NCBI RefSeq assembly: GCF_000224145.3 | Contig: NC_020176.2 | Coordinates: forward strand, 4,377,825-4,441,824 | Direction: 5' to 3' | From: Ciona intestinalis | Taxonomy: Eukaryota; Chordata; Ascidiacea; Phlebobranchia; Cionidae | DNA: 64,000 nt | Shown: positions 45,828 to 57,115 of the stretch, piece after piece | Layout of the letters: each line of letters starts with the position of its first letter | How positions within the stretch are numbered: position 1 is the first letter of the stretch | Position numbers and translations under genes: made by a program | Notes under the pieces: generated by a model | Databases searched by the model: none | What the model was told of the DNA's origin: nothing | The model's input: the letters and a program-made list of their open reading frames with translations, nothing else

Positions 45828-47919
45828 GGAAATGATCTTACCATGCCGATGGAGATGTGTTCACATTGTAAGTAATAGTTGATATATTATATAATATAAG
45901 TGTAAGAATGTTGCTGTTTCTTATGTTAAAAAATAAACCTTTAATATCCATAAAGATCTTGTGCTACAAAAACTAACAACGAAACAAAAAAAACAGAAAA
46001 ACCAACCAAATGTATAATGATGTTTTTGACTTTGGGCATCAGATCCTTACTTTTTCTTTACATAACAACTGTTCAATAAATATTAATTTAACATAAATTT
46101 TTACATTTTTTCTCAGTCGATCCTGATGAGATAGCAAGGCTTGGCAAACGGTTTCGAAAGTTAGATCTCGACAACTCTGGTTCACTGAGTATTGATGAGT
46201 TCATGTCACTGCCTGAGTTGCAACAGAACCCTCTGGTTCAACGAGTTATTGAGATATTTGACCAAGATGGGAATGGAGAGGTTGACTTTAGAGGTGGGTG
46301 GGGCAAGATATTTTTCGGGGTTAACTGAGCAATTCTGGCCTAAATCTTAGGGCCCATGGCGTGCCGCGATGTGGGACCTAACCCAGGAGCTAATATATTT
46401 ATATTTTTGGGGTAATTTTGTGAAAAAATATTGTGGGAGGGTGATTTCTTGAATATTTACACATGCTGCATCCCCATGAAAGGACTTTTCAAAATATTTA
46501 TAAACTAGACCAGATCATGGCATTTACGAATTACAGAGTTATTTTACTTTTGACAGTAAGCCTGTTACACCAAAATTTGCTTTGTAATATAATAGTGTGA
46601 CATGTTACATCATTTTGGTTAAGAGTCTCATATTTTGCCTCACATAAGCAATACAAACCATATTTTGGGGGTACTGGGCCTATGGTGTGCCACGCCTCGG
46701 GACTTTACCCAAATAGAATAACAGCTAATATATTTTTTCTTAGTGAATTATTCAATCCATACATGGTACATAATTTGGTTAATAATTCATTCTTATGCCT
46801 TGAAACATCTCCATTAAGTGACTGTAAAGAGTTGTATTAACACAGTAAAACAGGTTGTTAAATTAGTTGTTGTTTGTTACAGAGTTTATTGAAGGAGTCT
46901 CCCAGTTCAGTGTTAAAGGAGATAAATCATCAAAGCTTAAATGTGAGTGGTTTTTATTTGAATTGTAGGTGCTTATGGCTGAGTTATTAGTTTAAATTTA
47001 TTGACTGTCGTACAAAGTTGTGGTTACTGATAACTCCTAAAGGGGCACAAGGTGTTCGAAACAGAACACCCGTGTTATAATGACTGTTGTTGAGTTGCCA
47101 TGCGAGAATAAAGCAAGTTACATTCATAATTCATAATTCATTAATTTGTATTTTTTGCATAAATAAGTATTTTTATAAACCTAAATCCATGTCAAGTAAA
47201 TAACAACATAATAATGAAATTGATTTCTTTTCAAGTTGCTTTCCGTATTTATGACATCGACAACGATGGATTCATCTCAAACGGAGAATTATTCCAAGTT
47301 CTTAAAATGATGGTGGGGAATAACCTTAAGGACACTCAGCTGCAACAAATTGTCGATAAAACGATCATTTACGCCGACAAAGACGGTGATGGGAAAATAT
47401 CTTATGATGAATTTGCTGCAGTAAGTTTAATATTTCATCTTATATATAGGTGGTGGGGAAAGTTGGCCACTAAACAAAGAGGTCATAGGTTCCAAACCTG
47501 GGGTGTCACTGGTAGACCTAGAATAAGGAAATGTTGTAACCGTGCCATGGTAGTAATTGTTGGGTGCTGAACGAAGAGTGCCAAACCTGGGCCCTGGGGT
47601 TTCAGGCCTGCTTTCATAGAACCGCACATTTAAATATTGCTTGATTCGCTTCCTCCCTGTATTAAAACGCTTGACGCCTGTGCTCTAGGCATGGGTCAGA
47701 GTGGGCTCATTACCCAAAATTTGTGATATTTACATAGTGCCTTGGTGAGTCCTAAAGTTTTTAAATTTTAAAAAGCGAAAAAAACTGTCTATAAACTACC
47801 AGTAAAAAAGGCAGATATTATTCAAAAATGTTTATTATGACTTCAGTATTGTAATTGTTACACCACAACAGGTTGTCTCCTCACTGGATGTTCATAAGAA
47901 GATGGTAGTTGATGTCTGA
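44117..47919 (+). CDS. PPP3R1: calcineurin B, regulatory subunit of protein phosphatase 2B
   Basis: Five coding exons are certain: 45828-45867, 46117-46293, 46883-46942, 47236-47420 and 47872-47919. They encode 169 residues starting [14 protein letters not shown]. Exon 45828 begins with GGA in phase 0, so the initiator ATG must end an upstream exon. ATG|GTAAAT at 44117 is the best candidate and would give 170 residues, the usual length; the position of exon 1 is a guess. Met-Gly at the start fits N-myristoylation. Four EF hands have full calcium loops: [12 protein letters not shown] (31-42), [12 protein letters not shown] (63-74), [12 protein letters not shown] (100-111) and [12 protein letters not shown] (141-152). 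The end is HKKMVVDV, as in vertebrates. It binds calcineurin A and confers Ca2+ control on NFAT-type signalling. Introns contain short dispersed repeats only. Confidence 0.95.
44222..44335 (+). repeat. dispersed hairpin repeat copy
   Basis: GTAAGCCACCACGAAGTGTA, then TAAAACAGAACATCTGTGTT, ATAACGACTGTTGTTGCCCC and ATGCGAGGATAGGGCAAGTT. A well-preserved copy, probably in intron 1 of calcineurin B. Confidence 0.65.
46335..46740 (+). repeat. two copies of a short intronic repeat
   Basis: GGCCTAAATCTTAGGGCCCA, then TGGCGTGCCGCGATGTGGGA (46337-46379), recurs as TGGGCCTATGGTGTGCCACG near 46674 with a matching GCTAATATATTT tail. Weaker relatives lie near 51747 and 58388. The family is unnamed. Confidence 0.45.
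47025..47140 (+). repeat. dispersed hairpin repeat copy
   Basis: GGGGCACAAGGTGTTCGAAA, then CAGAACACCCGTGTTATAAT, GACTGTTGTTG and CATGCGAGAATAAAGCAAGT. Intronic in calcineurin B; close to consensus. Confidence 0.68.
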
Positions 47920-48215
47920 TGTTGCAACTCAAAAAAAATAGATTATTCTTAAAGTTGTTATTCCTCATTAAGCATGTTTGAAGGCCACACTATTTAGTGT
48001 AATGTTGTGGTTTGAAGTTTTCTCAATTTAAAGTTTGTTTTGAGGTACTGAGTGCTCTTGCTTGGTTATTATTATACGATTTGACATTTTGCATGTTTGA
48101 TATTTTATTACTGTTCAAAGGCAGTGTTGTAAATTGTTCTATTACATATGTATGTTTATGTACATTGTAAACTCAATATAGCTATGTTTTGTACCAGGGA
48201 TTCGTGTCTTTTTCA

Positions 48216-50440
48216 TCAGACAGGATGTGTAGTTTGATGCTCCTGTAGTTTTTTACAGCAGTTTAGCAACAAGTTTTGTATTTCTTCAGCACACTGTAGT
48301 TGGCTTTCAACTGTGTTGATATAATTCCCATATATCTGCGGTCCATTTGCATCATCTTTAAGGTTAACATTCCTCATAAGGGGAGTGTGTTGGATGCTTG
48401 CGAGTGCTTGGGATAACTGGTGGTGACCAAGGTTCTAAAAACAACATTTTATAAAAAATTAGACTTATAAATAATCCCATCTGATATAAAAATGTAGTGT
48501 ATTTTTGACATTTCATTATACATATTCTCAGAATATCGCTCAGCCAGAAACACAGCATACAAGCGTTGGCATAACAGACTGAACCAAACTTATAATAACG
48601 TTAAGAAATAACGCTGTTGTAACTCAGTTTACTGGTCAGTAGTTAACAAGAGTATGTTCATGTAGTTCTTCATTCAGGCAGTTCCGACCAACATTGCATA
48701 GGATATTTCAAACAATACTTACAAGCTGTAACTCCAACTGATCACACAGGTTGTAAAAGTGTTCGAGACATTTATCAAATCTTGGTACATTGCTTGCGTC
48801 AACTACTTTCCTGCAATTAACAAGGTGTTCACTGTCAGAAAATGGGTGTTTCTTATACACCAGACACACATGGTGTATTTATGCACCCTATGCTCACTGT
48901 CGAGTTATAACATGGGTGTCTTCTTATACACCAGACACACATGGTGTATTTATGCACCCCATGCTCACTGTCGAGTTATAACATGGCTGTCTGATTATAC
49001 ACCAGACACACATGATGTATTCATACACCTCATACTCACTATTAGGTTGTAACACGGGTATCTCCTTATACAGCAGACACACATAAAATGTATTAAAGAG
49101 CACCAATGTATAATAACTTGAACTCCTTGTGTACAAGCCTCATTTTAAACTTGTTCATATTACCCACCCCCTGTACTTACTGCATGTCATCCACAGAAAC
49201 ACTCACAGCAAAGTTTTGACTTGCAACGGCCATAAGGTTCTGCAAAATAGTTCATCACTTAACATAAAACAAGTCAAATAGGTTTAAACAAGTTATACAT
49301 TTCCAATAAAGGTGAATTTTAACATAGGCATCATGTTTTTAAGTTTAAAAAATATCATTTTGGAGCTAGGGGGCATTGTTAAAATACAGTTACACTCATA
49401 GTTGTCAAACAGGGAACCTCATTGATTAATGTGGTGAATGCAACATATTTTGGAACTGCTTGTTTATTTAGACACCCAACATCCCAAAGTGTGAAAGTAG
49501 AGTAACAGGATCTCACCTTACTTTGGCTGAAACTGACTGATCACCCTTAGCATTAAATATAAGCCGGAAAAAGTTCAGGAACCAATATTCTCCACAGACA
49601 AAGTAAGATAGTTTGAAAGTGAACTTTAACTTACTACTAAGGACTCTTTCAAGTGGGGTAAGATAGCTTTGGCGTTATGCACAGGATCCTTATTTTGAGC
49701 ATTTCCTGCCGATGCTTGTTGTGTGTTTGATGATTGGTTTGGTAACCGTTGTGGGAAAGTACCTGCTCCTCTTAATCTCACATTTTGTACATTTGTACCT
49801 GGAAAAAAACATATAAAAAATATTTTATGTTTGTGGTATGTATTTATATATAGATATCTCAACATATATGGTGGGGTGGGGGAAGATGAGACATTAAAAT
49901 ATCCTGATCGTTTTTGGACAATTACCAACGTTCTATGGGAGTCGTGGATATATAGTTATAATTCTTTGAATGTTCTTTGTTAACTACAACACAGGACAAG
50001 AAGATAGTACAAAAAGTGTCCCATCTTTCCCACCCTATTATACAAGATTAATGACTTGTCTTAGGAACACAAATCTATAGTAAAAGTGTGCCAACCATTT
50101 AAACAGGTGTTAAGTGTTAATTAACTGTTTACCATCCCTAATAACTAGCGCATGTACAAGTCTATAATTCATTAGGATAGGGTGCATAACATAATTCAAA
50201 ACTTACAGCGTTTTTTATAGATTGGTTAAGATTTAGTTTTTGTGGGATTTGCGTCCATGCTTCCTGAGCCAAGACCTATTTAATAAATAGAACAACAACT
50301 CAGTTAACCTTACCCATGGGTACAGCGGCCGGTGTTGGCATTCTGTTCATTGTGCTTACAATTTGTTGAGGTTGCGGGTGTCGTACGGGCATTATATTCT
50401 GCGGGTTTCCGCCCGGATTGCTAGTTGGCCGAAAATTCAT
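48216..50440 (-). CDS. MED29: Mediator complex subunit 29
   Basis: Five exons, right to left: 50440-50314, 49798-49635, 49239-49181, 48810-48723 and 48434-48216. Phases agree and the product is 218 residues; human MED29 is about 200. The N-terminal half is Pro/Gln/Asn-rich and disordered. The conserved part starts at AKAILPHLKESLVNLMAVAS and continues through RFDKCLEHFYNLCDQLELQL, which matches the human RFDKCLEEFYALCDQLEL block almost residue for residue. It ends with YGNYINTVESQLQCAEEIQ, which matches the family C-terminus. MED29 sits in the Mediator tail/head interface and helps link activators to RNA polymerase II in the nucleus. Intron 3 carries a small 71-bp-unit array. The gene is head to head with AVEN, sharing a short 5' interval. 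Confidence 0.93.
48841..49090 (-). repeat. minisatellite, 71-bp unit, about 3.5 copies, in MED29 intron
   Basis: Reverse-oriented units (GGGTGTCTTCTTATACACCA, then GACACACATGGTGTATTTAT, GCACCCCATGCTCACTGTCG, AGTTATAACAT) match the 5347-7146 array. The last unit is more diverged. Confidence 0.93.
49376..49476 (+). repeat. dispersed intronic repeat, copy 2
   Basis: Counterpart of 3538-3640: GTTAAAATACAGTTACACTC, then ATAGTTGTCAAACAGGGAAC and CTGCTTGTTTATTTA. Intronic in MED29. Confidence 0.5.
49868..50042 (+). mobile_element. MITE copy
   Basis: Forward, inside the first MED29 intron. It starts TGGTGGGGTGGGGGAAGATG, lacks about 20 bp near the left end, and ends CATCTTTCCCACCCTATTAT. Confidence 0.82.
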
Positions 50441-50938
50441 TCTTAAATTGTTAACTCTAAATACAGTTGTATAAAAAAATAAAAATATAAAAAAAAAATT
50501 ATAAAAAAAAACTCAACACAACTACAAACAACATGCATTGAAAGCAAAAGTTAAATCCCCCAAAGATTTTCCGTGTATAGCTGTATTTTGCGTATATTTC
50601 CCTTTCGAAGCGATGACTTTTAGAAACAAAACTGAGGTCATATACGACATCTAATTAAACAGAACAATTTTAAGAAAGACATAACCTGCATTTATAATCT
50701 GTCTTTGTGCATGTTGGACATGCTCCGCATGCATATAGATATATTATATATAAATTAATACATTATAATACAGATAATAAACCAGCGACGCGTCATACCG
50801 AAGATGGGAAAATCAAAGACAGTCAGGTTAGTTTTTTACACTGTTTTGTTGATAAATCCTTTGCGCAAGCATTTCTTCTAATTTACATAAGTGATGTAAC
50901 TTTGAATTCAACATTCAAACAGTTTGTTACAATTCTAG
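50441..50938. promoter_or_regulatory. shared 5' region of MED29 and AVEN
   Basis: About 500 bp separate the MED29 start codon (minus) from the first certain AVEN exon (plus). It must contain both promoters and the AVEN first exon. The sequence is AT-rich without an obvious TATA at a sensible place. A bidirectional promoter is inferred from the head-to-head layout. Confidence 0.4.
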
Positions 50939-52910
50939 TATCTTGATGAAGATGAACCAAAGTATTCAAAGCGACAAGTTGTGCAACCAACGCAGTCGTA
51001 TGATCTACCTAACGATTATGATGATAATGACGAAGTTGACATCGATGTGGAGACCCTAATACAATCTGCAGGTTTGTCTTTAAATACAAGTCAGCCACAA
51101 CCAAGTGGCCACTAATGGATTGTCCAAATTATTATTATTATTATATATCATCATATTATAATGGATTTACTTTCTGGAGAAGTCTTTAAATATAAAGCTT
51201 GGGTCTGGAAAAGTTTTGGGAAAAATGGTAAACAGTTGCCCAAAAGCAAGAAAAGGGCCTGTTTACAACTTAAATATTGTGTAAATATTTTTAGGTGGAG
51301 CAGATTCTTACATGAAACTTGCAGAGGAGAAAGAATGGGAAAACCCTGAGGTTCGCGATAATTAATCTATTTTAAAAGTTTGGCTTTTGTTATTACTTAA
51401 ACGTTTAAAGGCTGATGGTGAAATTTTTAATAGTTTATTGTTCCTCTAAACGAACCTAAAATTATTTTTTGTGGATTTTGACAAGATATCTTTTAATAAA
51501 GCTTTACCGTTTTAAACATACAACAGGAATTGGATTATATGTTCTGCATTAACACGGAGGAATTGTCAAAATCATTTCAACACCTTACGTTGCTTGATAA
51601 ATTAGGAATCTTAGCAAACCAACTTAAGGTAAAATTTATATTGGTTAAGTTTAAACTATGTCTCTAGTATCTAATGGGAAGTTTCTAGCTACCTTATTAA
51701 TTGTTTAATTCTAAATATGGAATACCTTACATTTAAGTCTATCCTGGCCTAAATCCTAGGACTCACAGTGTGTTATGTTGATGGGATTTTGGCCTCAAGG
51801 ATATAGAATGAAATGAAGAGTGTTTAGTTTGAAACTATTAGAATTATTTTAAAATTTTTAAAATTTAAACAATATTTCAGCCAGAATCCGGAAAAATTTA
51901 CAATTTCAATCAAAACCACAATGATGCCAGCAGTGAAAATGAATCTTTCATTTCATTGATGTCAAAATATGTTATGGACGTCCCATGGTCAGTGTACGAT
52001 GTTAGAGAAGTGGTTTCGGGTGAAGCCGGTGGAAAATGTAATGTTTCCATCTCAACTAGTGAATATGAAATCCCTTTATTTAAACCTAAAGAAATAAAAG
52101 GTATGGTCATAAGTTAACACTGATAAGTTATGTTATTTATGTACATAGTTTAGCTCTGGGCCTTAGCGTATTGGTAAATGCAACCCAAAAGTAATGAGTT
52201 CAATGCTCGGTGCTGCTACCAATATTGACATGTGTCTTTAAGCAAGACAGTTAACGACAATTGTACCAAACCAGTGGTCACTAATTGGTTGTCTAAATTG
52301 ATAGTTTTCTCAAAGAAAAAAATAAAAAAAATAAAACTTCGTAACTAACATCTCCTTTTCTGTAACTCTTTTTACTGTTGTAGGTTTGTTAAGTAGAAGT
52401 ATTTTTGCATAAATTTAAAATACAATAATTTTGTTATTTCACCCCGTAGAATCGGTGCAAACACCGGCACTGAGTAATCAAAGTAATGGTGACACAGCAA
52501 GTACTGTAAAGTCGAAAACAAATTTAAAAAAAGAGAAACAAACACATATAACGAAGACTGGACTAGACACCAACAAATCAACCACCAATAAAACCACAAA
52601 TCAGCAAACTGCAAAACCGATCACTTCTACACAACCAAACGAAACGGACACTTCATTTATTTCACGAATAAATTTTAAACAAAACTTTGATCCAATTGGT
52701 CCATCAACATCACGTGATATGGATGTGAAGCCAACTGTGTCAGACGAGTTCGATGACGTACTTAACGACTTGCTTACGTCATCAACTGACGTCGCAGTAA
52801 CTCAAACGCACAAGAGTATTGAAGAACCAAAGCAACCACAGCAAGTTACATCAACTGCAACGAACAATAACGCGCAAGACTTAGAAGATTGGTTGGATTC
52901 TATATTATAA
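50774..52910 (+). CDS. AVEN: AVEN, apoptosis and caspase activation inhibitor
   Basis: Five exons are clear: 50939-51071, 51295-51350, 51527-51628, 51881-52100 and 52450-52910 (stop TAA). They give about 323 residues. Diagnostic blocks are YSKRQVV, IQSAGGADSYMKLAEEKEWE, a region ending LGILANQLK, and the C-terminal EDLEDWLDSIL-type motif (here QDLEDWLDSIL). All correspond to vertebrate AVEN segments. The first exon is unsettled. An exon 50774-50826 ending AGTCAG|GTTAGT joins in phase but has no ATG, so translation would begin further upstream. The ATG at 50804 fits only if the weak donor ACA|GTCAGG is used. AVEN binds Bcl-xL and Apaf-1 and also acts in ATM signalling. The last exon is low-complexity Thr/Ser/Asn/Gln-rich and fast-evolving. 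Polyadenylation signals AATAAATAAATA follow near 52926. Confidence 0.88.
51085..51135 (+). repeat. SINE 3'-end fragment
   Basis: CAACCAAGTGGCCACTAATG then GATTGTCCAAATTATTATTA repeats the end of the element at 52147-52312 and finishes in a short ATT run, as SINE tails often do. Confidence 0.45.
52147..52312 (+). repeat. SINE-like element in AVEN intron
   Basis: AGCTCTGGGCCTTAGCGTAT, TAATGAGTTCAATGCTCGGT (resembling a worn Pol III B box), GTGTCTTTAAGCAAGACAGT, TAACGACAATTGTACCAAAC and GTGGTCACTAATTGGTTGTC follow in order. The fragments at 4655, 51085 and 59786 align to parts of it. A tRNA-derived SINE is inferred; the family name is unknown. Confidence 0.55.
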
Positions 52911-53013
52911 ATTATTCCCTCTTTGAATAAATAAATAAATACAACTCATTCATGGTTATGAACCAATCCGGGTAGTTATGATGTGATGACTTATGGTATT
53001 GAAACGTATAAGG

Positions 53014-54396
53014 TAGGGATGTGCCGAGCCGAGCCCGAACTCAAAAGCTCGTGCCCGAGCGTCTCCTTTTTTGACGCTCGGCGCTCGGCTGAAAACTGGG
53101 CCGAGCGCCGAGCCTAATGCTATAATGTTGCACGCGAGAGCGAAAATTATCAAAAATGAAAAAAAGTGAAGCTACTAAGAGATAACGAGACTGGTCAGCG
53201 TAGCTTTCTCTTTAATTGTTTTTCGTTCGTTGTGAATTTGCTCTCTCACAAGTAACAAATCGCAACGTCAGCAATTTGCGGTATCGAATTACAGCCGGTG
53301 TCGAATTACACGAGCGCCCAATGTTTTCGTATCAGCCAAAAACTCTTTAACTTTTTTATAATGAAATATTATAAATTGCTGCAACCACGGTTTTGCAACC
53401 ACATGACAGCCCCCTTAACCGCAGACACGCACGCAACCAGAAAATGCTAAGACGCACACACACACGCGTTGCATTCAATATAACATTCCTTCGCTTGGAN
53501 NNNNNNNNNNNNNNNNNNNNNNNNNNNNNNNNNNNNNNNNNNNNNNNNNNNNNNNNNNNNNNNNNNNNNNNNNNNNNNNNNNNNNNNNNNNNNNNNNNNN
53601 NNNNNNNNNNNNNNNNNNNNNNNNNNNNNNNNNNNNNNNNNNNNNNNNNNNNNNNNNNNNNNNNNNNNNNNNNNNNNNNNNNNNNNNNNNNNNNNNNNNN
53701 NNNNNNNNNNNNNNNNNNNNNNNNNNNNNNNNNNNNNNNNNNNNNNNNNNNNNNNNNNNNNNNNNNNNNNNNNNNNNNNNNNNNNNNNNNNNNNNNNNNN
53801 NNNNNNNNNNNNNNNNNNNNNNNNNNNNNNNNNNNNNNNNNNNNNNNNNNNNNNNNNNNNNNNNNNNNNNNNNNGTCGCTCCTCGCTCTTATATTTCCAC
53901 CAATTAAAACTCACATAATCGGCGTTTTACCTGCATTTAAACTAATCATCAGAAACAAAAATTATACACAAACTGCAGATCGTATAGAATCGAACAAAAC
54001 ACGATTGTTTTCAACAATCTCGTTTGTGATGTAACGATCGTAAAGGTTTATTCTGACGTAAATAACCGTTACCATATCCAAGATGAACATGCGTAGAAAC
54101 TTGCCAGTTGCGCCACTGACTGTAACAATTATATATTTTTTTTTAATTAAATACTTTTTGTATGAATTTTACATTTTGCAACAGTAGAAATTACGAAACG
54201 AGACGCGTCTTTAACCGCAAACCACGTGTTCTGTATTATTTTGATTAGCGACGCTTTTCGGCTGAATAGGAACGCATTCTCGTACGCCTTTCTCCTTGAT
54301 GACGTCATAGGTGCTCGGACTCGGGCTCGTGCCGAGCTTTTCGTTGAAGCTCGGCGCTCGGCGAACCCGAGCTTTTTCAACTTCAGCACATCCCTA
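53014..54396. mobile_element. non-autonomous hAT-like DNA transposon (contains assembly gap)
   Basis: The left end TAGGGATGTGCCGAGCCGAG and the right end (complement TAGGGATGTGCTGAAG) share an 11-bp terminal inverted repeat. A perfect 8-bp direct repeat, GTATAAGG, flanks it at 53006-53013 and 54397-54404. The 8-bp duplication and TAGGG ends are hallmarks of the hAT superfamily. Both subterminal regions are packed with GCTCGG/CCGAGC motifs, as expected for transposase binding sites. No transposase frame is visible, though 375 bases are unknown. The identical target-site copies suggest a fairly young insertion. Confidence 0.88.
53500..53874. other. assembly gap (run of N)
   Basis: 375 unknown bases inside the hAT-like element. 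Open frames reported across this stretch are artefacts of the gap. The GC-rich palindromic subterminal sequence may have hindered assembly. Confidence 1.
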
Positions 54397-54418
54397 GTAT
54401 AAGGTGATGTTTCAGATT

Positions 54419-54539
54419 TATAGTAGAACGGAGGAAAATATGACACCTTTTCATTCTATTTTCTCGTCCCATTTGGTAGCAAACAAAGAACATTCAAAGA
54501 ATTACAAAACCGTATCCTCACGACTCCCATAGACCATTG
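54419..54539 (-). mobile_element. MITE, truncated
   Basis: It begins TATAGTAGAACGGAGGAAAA and runs through CTCGTCCCATTTGGTAGCAA to CTCCCATAGACCATTGA, where it stops. It lies just outside the hAT-like element. Confidence 0.75.
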
Positions 54540-55334
54540 ATTTTTAAATAGAAAAATATGTTACGTAGCTAATTTAATAAATGAACAACATTTTTCTCTG
54601 TTCAGCAACGAAGGTCGGAGTAGTTTAAAAGCGAAAATACCGGAAGTAGCGTTAAACCATAACACGATATGAATAAAATAAGTTTAAAACTTGTCCGATA
54701 AAATTTGGTGTCTAACTTAATCTTTCTCCTCTTTTTTTAAACATAATTTTCTCTCCACACATTTATAATAAACTATAGTTTTCCCTCAAAATCACATGTT
54801 TTATTTTATTTACCAAGTTTTCTACTAAATAAGGTGCATCATTTTCGTGCTTCGTATTTGAATAACACGCATTGCATCACTTCTCATAAATAAGCCATTA
54901 TGTCCACATGCGAAACTACCTGTTGCATAACCGATAACATTGATTGTTTTTCCCAACACGAAACTATAGTCAGTACATAAGTCGCCGGCACTTTAAAACG
55001 CCATTTTGATTACGTAATAAACGTTTTCCAAATAAATTCTAGATTGTCCTCGTCGCCTCAGTTGATTACCTGCGTTTTTGCACGGACGTTGACCTGACTG
55101 TTGTCGCTGAGTTTTACTTTGGTATAGTTTAGTGTATATAGGGAAGTTTCTGAGCAGTTGTGCAAGTTACTTTTAGTTTGAAAAGACTTTAACATTTGTT
55201 AGTTTAGTTAACGAATATGTTATGTTTTTTCTAAATGATTGCGTGCAAGTTACTTTTGGCTTAACATACCTTTTAACCCAAAGACCCGAGATTTATAATA
55301 CACGAAAGAATAGTTGAATGAATATAAATTACTT

Positions 55335-55445
55335 TACCTTCGTGTAGTGAGGCAACTACAGTCGTTATAACACGGCTGTTCTGTTTCATACATCTCGTGC
55401 GCGCTTATATGAGTCACCACGTATATAAGTTTGTTGTTAATTTGT
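55335..55445 (-). repeat. dispersed hairpin repeat copy
   Basis: CTACAGTCGTTATAACACGG, then CTGTTCTGTTTCATACATCT, CGTGCGCGCTTATATGAGTC and ACCACGTATATAAGTTTGTT. Reverse orientation. Confidence 0.65.
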
Positions 55446-55660
55446 ATTCTCGGTAAAATAAACATCCGTATATATTTATTATAACCCATCTGTGTGCAAA
55501 TGATAAACCGCATTTCGTTTCTGACATTTGCGATAAAAAAGACGAGGAGCTTTTGTTTACCAATCATCAGCTGCTTCACTGTAGTGATATAGATCAGACT
55601 TTAACCAAAATTAGGATAAGTAAATACATGTATTATACAGAATTTAGTCTAGTGTTGTTG

Positions 55661-55823
55661 TATAGTAGGGTGGGAAAAATGGGACACCCTTTTATTCTAT
55701 TTTCCTGTCCCATTTGGTAGTAAGCAAAGAACATTCACGTAATCATAAAACCGACTTCCATAGACCGTTTTTATTTGGTTAAAACACGATCAGTATATTT
55801 GGAAACTATGTGCAAAAGGTGTA
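55661..55823 (-). mobile_element. MITE, first half of an inverted composite
   Basis: TATAGTAGGGTGGGAAAAAT opens it. The reverse core follows, up to TGTGCAAAAGGTGTAAAAAA, where a forward copy takes over without an intact terminus. Confidence 0.8.
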
Positions 55824-55948
55824 AAAAACAACGACGTCTTTGGGAGTTGTGAAGATACGGTTTGCTAAATCTTTGAATGTTCTTTGTTTACTACTAAATG
55901 GGACGAGAAAATAGAGTTAAAGGGTGTCCCATCTCCCCCACACTACTG
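55824..55948 (+). mobile_element. MITE, second half of an inverted composite
   Basis: From CAACGACGTCTTTGGGAGTT through GTTCTTTGTTTACTACTAAA to CCATCTCCCCCACACTACTG. Forward, left-truncated and joined to the reverse copy, so the pair forms one large palindrome. Confidence 0.78.
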
Positions 55949-56866
55949 TCTGTATATACTGTATTAGTAAAACAAATACGAGCTTATAAACAAACAGTTT
56001 CAGCACAACTGCGATTTATGTAACAACAGTAGCCTAATAATGTGATGAATATAAACGTTTCAAAACGTCAACATTTCGCAACACAGTGACGAGCAAGTGC
56101 ATGTAATCACCATGAAAATTGCGCAACGGAATCTGTGATACACGTTATGTTATGGTCGCTTATTCAACTCGGTTTGGTGTTTATTGCTGCACGTTGAGGT
56201 GTAGACAGCGTGAGATTTTTAGGCGCTGTTCAATGCGCGTTTTCACACAAGTTATTAAATATTTATTGATAATGATTTCGGGTTATATTGTGAACGAGTT
56301 CATACTTGATCTCGTTTCATCCGCTGTAGCGGTTGTGGCGTTACTTTTCTCAGTATCACAATATTGTTTAAGGTGAAAACAATTTACAGCAGATTAAGTT
56401 ACGTAAAATAACATGGGTTATGACGTAATCATTACGTCACTTTGACATATAGGTTATTTACGCAGGAAACGAACGAAGTGTTCTAGATAGTGCAGAGAAT
56501 TTGTTCTTGGAAATGTTTTGATAATTAAGCTATCACTATAATACAAGCATTTACAAACAGCATACGCGCTGTAACTATATGTTATACAACGCTGGCGGAG
56601 CTTCAGAATTATATGTATTAAGATAGTTTAGTGAGACAGGCAGTAATATCAGGAATAATATGTTTACTAACGGTTTTATATCGAAAAAAATATGCCAAAA
56701 AAAAACGGAAAGTAACGAATCAAACGGCAGTCGTGTTATAGCAAAATATAGAAGTTTCAGAATGTTTGTTTTGTTACATGCATTAATTATATAATCTGTG
56801 GCCTTTGTAAAACAGGCAACCAGCTGACGCGTTATTTGAGTAACGTAAATAATAGAACACATGTTA

Positions 56867-57013
56867 TAGAGTAGGGTGAGGAAGATGGGACACAATTTTA
56901 TTCCATTTTCTTGTCCCATTTTGAACAATTATTGACCGTCAATAATTGTTCAAGACACAATCAGGATATTTGGATATTATGTGCTAAAGGTGTCCTATCT
57001 TACCCCACCCTAT
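56867..57013 (-). mobile_element. MITE, internally deleted
   Basis: TAGAGTAGGGTGAGGAAGAT starts it and CTATCTTACCCCACCCTATA ends it. The centre is missing between TTGTCCCATTTTGAACAATT and GACCGTC. It lies about 100 bp upstream of the GPCR start codon, in its promoter or 5' UTR. Confidence 0.8.
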
Positions 57014-57115
57014 ATACTATATATTTGAATATCCACATAAGAATTCAGAGCTCACGCACATGCGCGAAATTATAATCTTACTTTCTCCATAACAGACACC
57101 ACTCTATAGTTAAAT

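Larger units (their letters stand above)
52911..57115. other. intergenic region between AVEN and the GPCR
   Basis: Holds the hAT-like element, an assembly gap, three MITE insertions and one hairpin repeat, all listed separately. No convincing gene is seen. Frames at 56119-56376 and 56575-56928 resemble no known protein. Confidence 0.45.

Noticed and set aside
53393-54034. Apparent 213-codon and 155-codon frames
   Set aside because: They run through the unknown bases of the assembly gap; only short real sequence is present.
53014-54396. Retroelement long terminal repeat
   Set aside because: The ends are inverted, not direct, repeats, and the flanking duplication is 8 bp with hAT-type termini.
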